64,000 bases of DNA from assembly GCF_032229525.1 (NCBI RefSeq), contig NZ_JAVTWB010000253.1, positions 77,158 through 141,157 of the forward strand, read 5' to 3'. This document shows, one piece after another, positions 18,239-25,649 of this stretch; within the stretch, counting starts at the first letter, position 1; every line of letters begins with the position of its first letter. The stretch comes from Accumulibacter sp032229525. Its GTDB lineage: Bacteria > Pseudomonadota > Gammaproteobacteria > Burkholderiales > Rhodocyclaceae. Made by a program: the position numbers and the translations under genes. The notes under the pieces are model-generated. The model saw nothing but the letters and a program-made list of their open reading frames with translations. It was not told the DNA's origin and ran no database searches.

Positions 18239-19486
18239 TCATTCCTTGACTGGGATGTCGATGGCCGCGTGTTCCGGTGCCTGCGGCGGCAGCGCTTCGC
18301 AGCTGCGAGCGTAGCGTTCGATGCCGGGCTTGGCGCTCAGACCATGCGCGACGACGCTGAGTAACACGGTCGCCATAACCGCCAGACGGATGGTGTTTTC
18401 GCCTGGCAGATTCGGCTGTTTCTCCAGATACACCAGCCCGAGGACAATCGACGCCAGGCCGCGCGGGCCGAACCAGCCGAGGAACAGGACGGTCGGGCGA
18501 CTGAGGCCGATGCCGGCGACTGCCACCGCGACGGGCAGCATGCGAACGACGGTCAGGCTGAGAAGTGCATAGAGCATGACGACCGGCGTGAAATCGTCCG
18601 AGTTGCGCGCGATGAGTAGCCCGAACAGGAAAAAAACGAAGAAGTTGAACAGCTGTCCCCAGCCTTCGGTGAACTCGACGCTGTGCCGTCCGACCTTCGG
18701 GAAGCCGACCTGCGCGGCCAGACCGGCGACGAAGGCGGCGATGAACATGCTCGCCCCGGACTCCTCCGCGGCCAGTATGCACAGCAGCGGCATCGCTACC
18801 ACGCCGAGCTGACCCAACTCGGGTGACATCCATTGCCGGCGCTGTGCAAGGCCCATCAGCAGACCGCCGCCCAGGCCGATCGCCAACCCGATCACGGTGC
18901 CGTAGCCGATCTGCTCAAGGAGAAAGCGCGCGAGCACGCCACGCGCACCCACACCTTCCTCGATTGCCGCGGCGAGCGCGATGAACAGCATCAGGAAGGG
19001 GACCGCCAGGCCGTCGTTGAGGCCGGCCTCGACGTTCAGCGCCTGCCGGATGCGTGCTGGCACCCGCGGACTGTTGACGATGACCTGCCCGAGGCCGGCG
19101 TCGGTCGGCGCGAGGATCGCGGCGAGGATGCCGGCCTCCCACCACGACAGGCCGGCGAAGCACGCCATCGCCGCCGCCGCTCCCAGCAGGATGGTCAGCA
19201 GCATGCCAGCGCTGAGCAAGCGCACCGGCAATTTGTGGTTGTCCTGCAGCGCTCGCCGGTTGATGTGCGAAGCATCGGTGAACAAGGTCATTACCAGGCC
19301 CACCTCGGCGATCAGCAGGAGAGCCTTGCGGTCAATGGACAGTTCGCTGGCTGCTTCGGGGAAGAGCAACATCAGCGCGCCGGCCGCGGTGAACAGCATC
19401 GGTGCGCTGATCAGCGTGCTCTCCAGCCGGCGCGACACCAGGCTGTAGGCGAAGACGAGGAGGGTGAATGCTGCGGCGATCAACAT
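18239..19486 (-). CDS. Cation:proton antiporter, CPA1 (NhaP-like) family
   Basis: Integral membrane protein of 415 residues with about 12 hydrophobic segments, expected to exchange Na+ or K+ for H+ across the inner membrane. Conserved CPA1 elements are visible: AAILAPTDAGLGQVIVNSPR with the functional TD pair, and NVEAGLNDGLAVPFLMLF with the conserved ND. The C-terminus is short, without the large cytoplasmic regulatory domain of some NhaP proteins. The start is an ATG directly opening the first membrane helix. It is followed by a GNAT gene and preceded by a candidate promoter with a palindrome (19548-19594). Ion specificity is unknown. Confidence 0.9.
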   Translation of the reverse strand: MLIAAAFTLLVFAYSLVSRRLESTLISAPMLFTAAGALMLLFPEAASELSIDRKALLLIAEVGLVMTLFTDASHINRRALQDNHKLPVRLLSAGMLLTILLGAAAAMACFAGLSWWEAGILAAILAPTDAGLGQVIVNSPRVPARIRQALNVEAGLNDGLAVPFLMLFIALAAAIEEGVGARGVLARFLLEQIGYGTVIGLAIGLGGGLLMGLAQRRQWMSPELGQLGVVAMPLLCILAAEESGASMFIAAFVAGLAAQVGFPKVGRHSVEFTEGWGQLFNFFVFFLFGLLIARNSDDFTPVVMLYALLSLTVVRMLPVAVAVAGIGLSRPTVLFLGWFGPRGLASIVLGLVYLEKQPNLPGENTIRLAVMATVLLSVVAHGLSAKPGIERYARSCEALPPQAPEHAAIDIPVKE

Positions 19487-19547
19487 GGCGGGCTGTTCCC
19501 GAGGCGAGCAGCGATTAACCGAGCGCTGAGGCCCGGGAGGTCAGTCG

Positions 19548-19594
19548 ATGATACCGACATCAGTGCACATGGTTCAAGTCCCGTCACATGACGG
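19548..19594 (-). promoter_or_regulatory. Candidate antiporter promoter with adjacent palindrome
   Basis: On the minus strand TTGAAC (19572-19577) and TATCAT (19548-19553) are 18 bases apart, a fair sigma-70 match. Directly upstream lies the palindrome CCGTCA-CA-TGACGG (19581-19594), a plausible operator. It also lies in the region shared with the divergent fabI. No regulator gene is adjacent. This is pattern-based only. Confidence 0.35.
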
Positions 19595-19828
19595 TATAGA
19601 GGAGTGCGCCACAATTGCACGCTTTTCCCCGGTAGATTGGCGCAGTCGGCTTGGTCGTCCGCGCCTGGGTGCGGCCGCAGCAACGCCAGCGGCCGACGGC
19701 ATGGGCCATGTTTGTGCCGATAGCATGTACAATCAGTAGTGTTTCTCGTCGCGTTGGAAAGCACAGCGCGGCGTCGTGCCGGGCGTCTAGCGGCCCGGCT
19801 TCCCTCGTCTGTGAAGGAGCACAACGCC

Positions 19829-20611
19829 ATGTCCATCGAAGTCCCCCGCCCGCCACTGAAAGGCAAGAAGGCGCTGGTGGTCGGTATTGCCAACGAGCAC
19901 TCCATCGCCTACGGCTGTGCCAAGGCCTTCCGCGAACTGGAAGCCGAGGTGGCGATCAGCTATCTCAACGAGAAGTCGAAACAGTACGTCGAACCACTGG
20001 CGGCGGCTCTGCAGGCGCCGATCTTCATGCCGCTGGATGTGACCCAACCCGACCAGCTGGAGGCACTGTTCGAGGAGATCAAACAGAAGTGGGGGCGCCT
20101 CGATATCCTGGTGCACTCGATCGCCTTCGCGCCAAAGGCCGATTTGCAGGGTGGCCTGATCGACTGTTCGGCGGCAGGTTTTGCCAAGGCGATGGACATT
20201 TCCTGCCACTCCTTCATCCGCATGGCCAGGTTGGCCGCGCCGCTGATGGACCAGGGCGGGGCGATGTTCGCCATGAGCTACCACGGCGCCAATGCGGTGG
20301 TTCCGAACTACAACGTCATGGGGCCGGTCAAGGCAGCGCTGGAATCCTCCTGTCGCTACCTGGCCTACGAACTGGGCCAAAAGGGCATCCGGGTGCACGC
20401 TCTCTCGCCGGGGCCGCTCAAGACGCGCGCTGCTTCGGGTGTCAAGGACTTCGATCTGCTGCTCAACGACGCGGTGCAGCGCGCGCCGATTGGCGAACAG
20501 GTGGACATCATGGATGTCGGTTTCACCTGCGCCTACCTGGCTACTCCCTACGCACGCCGCCTGACCGGCAGCACCGTATACGTGGATGGCGGCGTGAATA
20601 TCATGGCGTAG
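19829..20611 (+). CDS. fabI: Enoyl-[acyl-carrier-protein] reductase FabI
   Basis: NAD(P)H-dependent last step of each fatty-acid elongation round. A 260-residue SDR-fold protein with the FabI-type nucleotide motif VVGIANEHSIAYG (residues 18-30). The active-site pattern Tyr-x6-Lys is Tyr161 and Lys168 in YNVMGPVK, with Tyr151 in SYHGAN matching the second conserved tyrosine. The start is placed at MSIEVPRPPLKGKKALV because GAAGGAG precedes it and homologues begin there; an in-frame GTG at 19739 would add 30 unconserved residues. A TACAAT box at 19728-19733 may be its -10. It is separate from the other fab genes at 42206-46569. Confidence 0.93.
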   Translation: MSIEVPRPPLKGKKALVVGIANEHSIAYGCAKAFRELEAEVAISYLNEKSKQYVEPLAAALQAPIFMPLDVTQPDQLEALFEEIKQKWGRLDILVHSIAFAPKADLQGGLIDCSAAGFAKAMDISCHSFIRMARLAAPLMDQGGAMFAMSYHGANAVVPNYNVMGPVKAALESSCRYLAYELGQKGIRVHALSPGPLKTRAASGVKDFDLLLNDAVQRAPIGEQVDIMDVGFTCAYLATPYARRLTGSTVYVDGGVNIMA

Positions 20612-20723
20612 CAAGGATGGGGGGTCGCAAGTCCAGGCTGGTGACTGCGAGAGACACCTCGATTGGTTACGGCAAACAACAGCGTCTCTATCGAGCCAGC
20701 CATTTTCACAGGAGGACGAGGAC

Positions 20724-21752
20724 ATGGGCATTCTCGACTGGTTCAAGAACCGGCCGGCTCAATTCGACCCCGACCGGGTGTCCGGTGAGATGGTTCGTGC
20801 AGCAGTCGACAAGGCGATCACGCTGACCAACCCCCGGCTCAAGCTGCTGCCAGGCTGCCACAAGCGCCTGACGCCCGCCGTCGAGACAACGATCGAATTC
20901 CTCTGCGCGCTGGTCCAGTCACTGCCAGCGGCGCGTCCGCTTTCGCCGGCCATCTGGTCTGCCGATCCGGCCTTGCGGGCTTTTTTTGTCGCGCCGTCGG
21001 ATATTCCGGCCGTGCTCGGCCGCTCGGACAATCTGCGCACGCTGTTCGACAAGTTCCCGGAACTCGACCAGGCTTGCCTGGTCCTCGGCATGGCGCTCAA
21101 AGAACAGCGGGTTTTCGGCATGGCGCTGCGCGGCGGCATGGTGCAGCGCGACGTGGCGCAGACCAGTGTCAGTTTCTCGGACCACCGAGCACCGATCTGC
21201 GGTCGGGACGAGTCCCGTCTAAGGCGCGTTGCGGGCGTCGCCGTTTTTGAATACCTGCTTGGCCAGGCCTTGGCGGAGATCGGCGAGGAGCGCGTCGAGA
21301 GGCAGGAACTGCAGGCGGCCCGGTCGCTGATCCGTGCACGTCTGCGCTTGCTTCAGCAACACGGGCCGGGTCTGGGATCGATGTTCGGCGGGGCTCCGGC
21401 TGGGCCCGGCGAGCAGGCCAGACTGCAGGCGGAGCTGCTGGAAAACGAGCGGCAACTGGAGGCGAGAGGGGGTAGTGAGTCGGCACTGGAAGCAGAACTC
21501 GAATGCCTGAAGACGGTACTCGATAATCCGCGGCGTTACCTACGGGTCGAACCGAAGCGCTTGCGGCTCAGCACGATGAACGTGGTGCTCGATGAAGCCA
21601 GCACGGACCCCGCTGCCGACGTCGATTTTTGCTGGGCGGAACTGGGCGGTGCCCCTGCACTGCAGAGGGCCTTCGTATTGGCGCGCGTCACGCGCAGCGA
21701 ACTACCGTCGCCGCAAAAGATCAACTTTGACGACATGGCCCGCTATCTCTGA
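20724..21752 (+). CDS. Uncharacterised 342-residue protein
   Basis: I do not recognise this family. It starts MGILDWFKNRPAQFDPDRVS after a strong ACAGGAGGA ribosome site, so it is clearly translated. There is no signal peptide or membrane helix, so it should be cytoplasmic. Residues about 40-160 are mixed alpha/beta. Residues about 170-260 are rich in Arg, Glu, Gln and Leu and could form a coiled coil, interrupted by a Gly-rich bend (GPGLGSMFGGAPAGPG). The C-terminus contains YLRVEPKRLRLSTMNVVLDE and ends KINFDDMARYL. It lies between fabI and a universal stress protein gene, on the same strand as both, with gaps of 112 and about 117 bases (before correcting the scaffold gap). Confidence 0.75.
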   Translation: MGILDWFKNRPAQFDPDRVSGEMVRAAVDKAITLTNPRLKLLPGCHKRLTPAVETTIEFLCALVQSLPAARPLSPAIWSADPALRAFFVAPSDIPAVLGRSDNLRTLFDKFPELDQACLVLGMALKEQRVFGMALRGGMVQRDVAQTSVSFSDHRAPICGRDESRLRRVAGVAVFEYLLGQALAEIGEERVERQELQAARSLIRARLRLLQQHGPGLGSMFGGAPAGPGEQARLQAELLENERQLEARGGSESALEAELECLKTVLDNPRRYLRVEPKRLRLSTMNVVLDEASTDPAADVDFCWAELGGAPALQRAFVLARVTRSELPSPQKINFDDMARYL

Positions 21753-21838
21753 GTTGTCGCCGGCGGATTGCCTTCGCGAGAGCTGCTGTCGAGGCGGCGG
21801 TTTCCTTGTGTCGGGCGGAGACAAGGGGAGTGCCCCGG

Positions 21839-21893
21839 CGCCGCCTGACAACTACTGGAGAACACGATATGTTCAAGAACCTCCTTATTCCCA
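21839..21893 (+). repeat. 55-base duplicate of contig end (assembly overlap, left copy)
   Basis: These 55 bases are identical to 21994-22048, directly on the other side of the N run. They contain the ribosome site and first codons of the universal stress protein gene, so an apparent truncated second copy of that gene begins at 21870. The identity ends exactly at the gap edges, as expected from an unmerged contig overlap and not from a biological repeat. Confidence 0.95.
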
Positions 21894-21993
21894 NNNNNNN
21901 NNNNNNNNNNNNNNNNNNNNNNNNNNNNNNNNNNNNNNNNNNNNNNNNNNNNNNNNNNNNNNNNNNNNNNNNNNNNNNNNNNNNNNNNNNNNN
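21894..21993. other. Scaffold gap of 100 N
   Basis: Exactly 100 unknown bases, the default filler length of many scaffolding programs. The 55-base identity of its flanks suggests the true gap length is negative (the contigs overlap) and that no sequence is missing. Confidence 0.98.
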
Positions 21994-22023
21994 CGCCGCC
22001 TGACAACTACTGGAGAACACGAT

Positions 22024-22467
22024 ATGTTCAAGAACCTCCTTATTCCCACCGACGGTTCGGCCGTTTCGCGCCAGGCCATCAAGGCCGGCATCCAATTGGC
22101 GCAGGCGCTCGGAGCCAAAGTCACCGGCTACTACGGGATCGTCATGTTGGCGCCCTCTGTTTTCGGCGATGGCGATCTCATTGAAAAAAGCTTGGTGCGC
22201 AAGCTCGACCGGTTGGCGCGGGATACGGGAGAGAAGTATCTCGACGAGATCTCCCGGGCCGCTGCCGCCGCCGGGGTCGACTATTCAGGGGTCATCAGCA
22301 AGCCGGCATCGGCTTACGAAGGGATCATCGAGGTTACGAAGAAGAAGCGCTGCGACGCCATCTTCATCGCCTCACGGGGCCGCAGCGAGATCAAGAAGCT
22401 GCTGCTTGGCAGCGTCACGCAGAAGGTCCTGTCGCACGCGCAAGTGCCGGTGATCGTCTACCGATAA
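22024..22467 (+). CDS. Universal stress protein, UspA family
   Basis: A 147-residue single-domain protein, MFKNLLIPTDGSAVSRQAIKA..., with the nucleotide-binding fold of Usp proteins. These proteins are induced in stasis and stress; many bind ATP. The ATP-binding loop normally reads GxxG then 9 residues then G[ST]; here it is SRGRSEIKKLLLGSVTQ (residues 118-133) with the second glycine replaced by Glu122, so ATP binding is uncertain. The terminal strand VPVIVYR is typical. An ACTGGAGAA ribosome site precedes it. The fragment at 21870-21893 is the same gene start duplicated by the assembly. Confidence 0.92.
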   Translation: MFKNLLIPTDGSAVSRQAIKAGIQLAQALGAKVTGYYGIVMLAPSVFGDGDLIEKSLVRKLDRLARDTGEKYLDEISRAAAAAGVDYSGVISKPASAYEGIIEVTKKKRCDAIFIASRGRSEIKKLLLGSVTQKVLSHAQVPVIVYR

Positions 22468-22554
22468 CAGCGACGACTCTCCGGATTAGCCGTTGCACCC
22501 CCCAATGCCGATGGCAACCTCCGTGGCCCCCGCCTGCGTCGCCGGCGGTTCTGC

Positions 22555-23970
22555 CTAGCCGGCGACCCAGAGTATCCACGGGGTGCCGATGACCAGAAAC
22601 ACCAGGGTGCAAAAACCCGTCGTCGCCAGTCCCAGGCGATATAGTTCCCCCTGCTTGAGATAGCCGCTGGCGACGAAGATGATGTTCTGGCTGCCACCCT
22701 GCGGTGTAATGACCGAAAAGTAGCTGCTGGCAAACAGGAGCGCATAAGCCATCAAGGCGACGGGAACCCCGGACTTGACGCCGACATCGAGAAACACGCC
22801 GAGCAAGGCCAGCACCTGCGCGTTCTGGCTGACGAAACCAAAGTGCAGCAAGACATAGATGACCAGCAAGGCGACATAGGCGACCGGCCAGGCGAGCCCT
22901 TCGAGCCCCACCGCCAGTCGTTCCCCGACGTAGCCCATGAAGCCCATTTCGTTGAGCTGGCCACTCATGCCAAAAAGTACCGCCAGCCAGATGAACGTCA
23001 CCAGCGTGCCGCCCTGCTTACTCATGTCGTCGAGTGTCAGAACGCCGGTGACCAGCAAGGTGGCAAGGCCGGCGAGTGCGATTGACGTCAGGTTCAGCTT
23101 GTAGGGAGCGGCGAGTATCCAGCCGGTGATCATGATGGCGAAGGTCACTGCCGTAATCCACTCGTTGCGCGACATCGGCCCCATTGTTCGCAACTCTTTG
23201 CGGGCGTGCTCCGGCGCATCCGGGGTGTTGGTGATTCCGGGGGGAAAAAGACGATAGAGCAGCAATGGCAGCAGGGCGATCACCACCAGACACGGTACCG
23301 AGGAGGCGAGCAGCCACGAGCCGAAATCGACCTTCAGCCCCTGCGCGGCGGCCAGCGATGCGCCGACCGGATTGCCCGAGGTGGCAGTGAACCACAGCGC
23401 CGACGAGATGGCCAGGCTGGACATGCCGCAAAACATCAGATAACCGCCGAGGCGCCGCTTGCTCTCGTCGTCGGGCGTCGAACCGCTGCTCTGCGCCAGT
23501 GACAGGATAATCGGGAAGAGCACGCCACCGCGCGCGGTATTGCTCGGGAAGCCAGGGGCGATCAGGGTATCGGTGATAAAGATGCTGTACGCCAGGCCGA
23601 GCGTCGATTTCCCGAATACCGAGACTACATAAAGGCTGATCCGCTTGCCTAGCCCGCTCTTGACCACCGCTTGCGAGACCAGGAAGGCGGTGACCACCAG
23701 GAGCACGATGGCATTGGCGAACGCGCCGTAGGCCTTGGCTGGGGTCAGCGTATTGGTGAGCACCACGATCGCGCAGGCGAGCAGCGCCGAAGTGAATAGC
23801 GGGAAGACATTGAGCACCACCGAGGCAATCGCTGACGCGAAGACGGCGAAGAGGTGCCAGGCCTCGATGGTCAGCCCCGCGGGAACCGGCGCAAACCAGA
23901 GGCCGAAGAACACCAGCAGGAGGCCCACCAACTTGACGATTCTTGCCGTTCCGAAAGCGCTTGCACTCAT
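22555..23970 (-). CDS. DASS-family sodium:anion symporter (dicarboxylate/sulfate type)
   Basis: Integral membrane transporter of 471 residues with about 12 hydrophobic segments. The DASS (SLC13/CitT-like) fold is supported by the substrate/sodium clamp loop PGFPSNTARGGVLFPI with its SNT motif, the loop TSGNPVGASLAA, and the second-repeat loop SYFSVITPQGGSQNIIF near the C-terminus. Likely substrates are di- or tricarboxylates or sulfate; sequence does not decide. Its ATG overlaps the stop of the lipoprotein gene upstream by 4 bases, which implies translational coupling. It is convergent with the stress-protein gene; the 87 bases between hold no obvious terminator. Confidence 0.9.
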   Translation of the reverse strand: MSASAFGTARIVKLVGLLLVFFGLWFAPVPAGLTIEAWHLFAVFASAIASVVLNVFPLFTSALLACAIVVLTNTLTPAKAYGAFANAIVLLVVTAFLVSQAVVKSGLGKRISLYVVSVFGKSTLGLAYSIFITDTLIAPGFPSNTARGGVLFPIILSLAQSSGSTPDDESKRRLGGYLMFCGMSSLAISSALWFTATSGNPVGASLAAAQGLKVDFGSWLLASSVPCLVVIALLPLLLYRLFPPGITNTPDAPEHARKELRTMGPMSRNEWITAVTFAIMITGWILAAPYKLNLTSIALAGLATLLVTGVLTLDDMSKQGGTLVTFIWLAVLFGMSGQLNEMGFMGYVGERLAVGLEGLAWPVAYVALLVIYVLLHFGFVSQNAQVLALLGVFLDVGVKSGVPVALMAYALLFASSYFSVITPQGGSQNIIFVASGYLKQGELYRLGLATTGFCTLVFLVIGTPWILWVAG

Positions 23971-24545
23971 TGCTGACCTCCTGAAACGCTGGGAGCAACT
24001 ACATCGGGTGAGGCCAGGCGCGCCCAGCCGTTCAGGCCGACGACTCGCCCGGTTAATTCCTCGCCGCCGAGATCACCGATGCGCTGCCATCTGAAGCTGT
24101 ATTCGCCGACGATTCCGGCATAGCGACCGGTGCCGCCGGTAAACTTGCCTTCGATCAGCTTGCCGGGGCCAACTGCCTCACCGCGCAGGATGCTGAACGC
24201 CTGGTCACCATGCTCATCGGTCCACACACTGCGCCCCAGTAGTCCGGTAGTAGGGTCGGAGAAGCCGATCACTTCCGCCCTGAAAGCCAGATCCAGTCGC
24301 TGTTTGCCGCTCAGCATCATCGATCCGCTGAGCTTGAAAATACCTGACTGCTGTCCCGGCCCGACATCCAGGATTTGCCGGTTCCCTATGGCCGTCCAGT
24401 TGCCCGTGAACGGTCGTATCCCGTCGCTGGGCACCATCGGTGCAGGCGGCGTCTCCGGCTCGCCGCAGGCTGTCACCAACAGCACGCCGAACAGGGCGAT
24501 GGCGCGCACGCAATGGCGTCTGCATGATTCGCTTGATGAACGCAT
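23967..24545 (-). CDS. Predicted lipoprotein coupled to the DASS transporter
   Basis: 192 residues. The N-terminus has a lipoprotein signal with hydrophobic core AIALFGVLL and lipobox VTAC, so Cys27 would be lipidated. The mature part is all-beta in appearance. The segment EGKFTGGTGRYAGIVGEYSF resembles allene-oxide-cyclase-like or dirigent-like barrel repeats, which is inference. The second of two close ATGs is used: GGAGG lies 7 bases ahead of it but only 1 base ahead of the first. The frame is open further upstream to 24779 without a credible ribosome site. The stop overlaps the transporter start (ATGA), so the two products are probably made in step. No named function. Confidence 0.8.
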   Translation of the reverse strand: MRSSSESCRRHCVRAIALFGVLLVTACGEPETPPAPMVPSDGIRPFTGNWTAIGNRQILDVGPGQQSGIFKLSGSMMLSGKQRLDLAFRAEVIGFSDPTTGLLGRSVWTDEHGDQAFSILRGEAVGPGKLIEGKFTGGTGRYAGIVGEYSFRWQRIGDLGGEELTGRVVGLNGWARLASPDVVAPSVSGGQQ

Positions 24546-24674
24546 GGTCATGCCTCCAGGCAGGCAAAGAAGGGGCAAGAAGCTAGCGTCGGCCTCGCCG
24601 CTATCTCGGCAGGTGGTCGCGATGGCCCTCAAGCGGCAGACTAGCACCTTGTTTTCGGCAAGGCCAAGATTTTT

Positions 24675-24718
24675 GCTACGACATTGACAACTTCCCTGCC
24701 GGTTGCCAATGTCGTAGC
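24675..24718. repeat. Large imperfect palindrome in the lipoprotein upstream region
   Basis: Perfect 12-base arms GCTACGACATTG (24675-24686) and CAATGTCGTAGC (24707-24718) flank 20 bases. Inside these, after one mismatch, CAAC (24688-24691) pairs with GTTG (24702-24705), leaving a 10-base loop. Neither side carries a T-run in the direction of transcription, so a classical terminator is unlikely. It lies 130 bases upstream of the lipoprotein start and 106 bases after the stop of the metal transporter gene. It could be an operator, a structured leader or an RNA-processing site. Confidence 0.85.
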
Positions 24719-24823
24719 TAGTATTGACGGATCTTCCCTCGAAACAGGGCGTAGGTCGGTAGTCAGGACGATTCGGCATTCCACGCTTTCGTGGGCGAGT
24801 GCGTCGCAGGCACTATTTGCCGG

Positions 24824-25534
24824 TCATAGTCTTTGCGAAGTCACTATCATCACATCGATCCCAATGCCAATGGCGAGGATGGCTGCGCCGAGCGATAGGC
24901 CCCGATGAAGCCAGTAGGTGCCTCTGCCTGCGGCCATGCTCAGCGGCCACGCTGCCAGGGCGGACAAGGCCGCCATGCCCGTGATGGAGCCGATTCCGAA
25001 GACTGCGACGTAGGCCACGGCAATCAGCGGTTCCCGCGTCGCTGCGACGGCGAGTGCCAGCAGGCCCGCGGAGCCGGCGGCACCATGGACCAGGCCGACC
25101 ACCAAGGCACGCAGCGGAAACGCGTCGGGGTGGCGGTGGGCGTGTGGATCTCGGGCGTGGGGCACGGTGGCGCGCTGGTGGCCGTGCGCGTGGATGTGCG
25201 GGTGGCCAACATCGTGCGTGTGAGCATGGAAATGCACCCGCTGCGCCCGCATCCGGCGCAGCGCATCCAGACCAAGCAGAACCAGCATCACTCCGACCGC
25301 GAACTCCAGGGCCGCGGCCATGGTGTCAGTCAGCGTCAGCCCGAACAGAATCACCACTGTGCAAATTGCAAACAGCGTGCAGGCGTGGCCGATACCCCAG
25401 ACTGCTCCGCGCAGTATTGCACCGCGTGCGCCAGCCTGCCGGTCGACGGCCATTGCGCCCACCGCTGCCAGGTGGTCGGCCTCCAGGGCATGGAGCACCC
25501 CGATCAGAAACCCGAGCAGTAAAAAGCTCCCCAT
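24824..25534 (-). CDS. Nickel/cobalt transporter with HX4DH motif (NicO/UreH-like)
   Basis: Membrane protein of 236 residues. The first helix carries HALEADH, residues 15-21, the HX4DH signature of nickel/cobalt permeases. A long cytoplasmic or periplasmic loop is very rich in histidine (HFHAHTHDVGHPHIHAHGH and HARDPHAHRHPD), as expected for metal binding. About six hydrophobic segments surround it. It probably supplies Ni2+ to hydrogenase or urease or Co2+ for cobalamin, or exports excess metal; no such enzyme genes are in the window. It follows ppk2 by 115 bases on the same strand. Confidence 0.85.
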   Translation of the reverse strand: MGSFLLLGFLIGVLHALEADHLAAVGAMAVDRQAGARGAILRGAVWGIGHACTLFAICTVVILFGLTLTDTMAAALEFAVGVMLVLLGLDALRRMRAQRVHFHAHTHDVGHPHIHAHGHQRATVPHARDPHAHRHPDAFPLRALVVGLVHGAAGSAGLLALAVAATREPLIAVAYVAVFGIGSITGMAALSALAAWPLSMAAGRGTYWLHRGLSLGAAILAIGIGIDVMIVTSQRL

Positions 25535-25649
25535 ACTGTTCTGTCCTCCACGGCCAACCGGGTTCTCGACGAGCCTGGCGCCGATGGAAATCCCGGCTTT
25601 GCGGAGCCAAGCCGGTTCCCCGCAAGAAAACCGGCCAGCCAGCAGTGCT

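Noticed and set aside
14022..20611. Mobile element or genomic island in the mixed-strand region
   Set aside because: Strand switches are frequent, but there are no transposase, integrase, inverted repeats or tRNA-flanked duplications, and base use looks like the neighbours.
21870..21893. Second, truncated universal stress protein gene
   Set aside because: Its bases are an exact copy of the start of the gene at 22024, ending at the N run; this is a contig-overlap artefact.
25535..25649. Cobalamin or nickel riboswitch upstream of the metal transporter
   Set aside because: One hairpin (CCGGCTT/AAGCCGG) is present, but the 115-base stretch is too short for a cobalamin riboswitch and lacks its conserved boxes.
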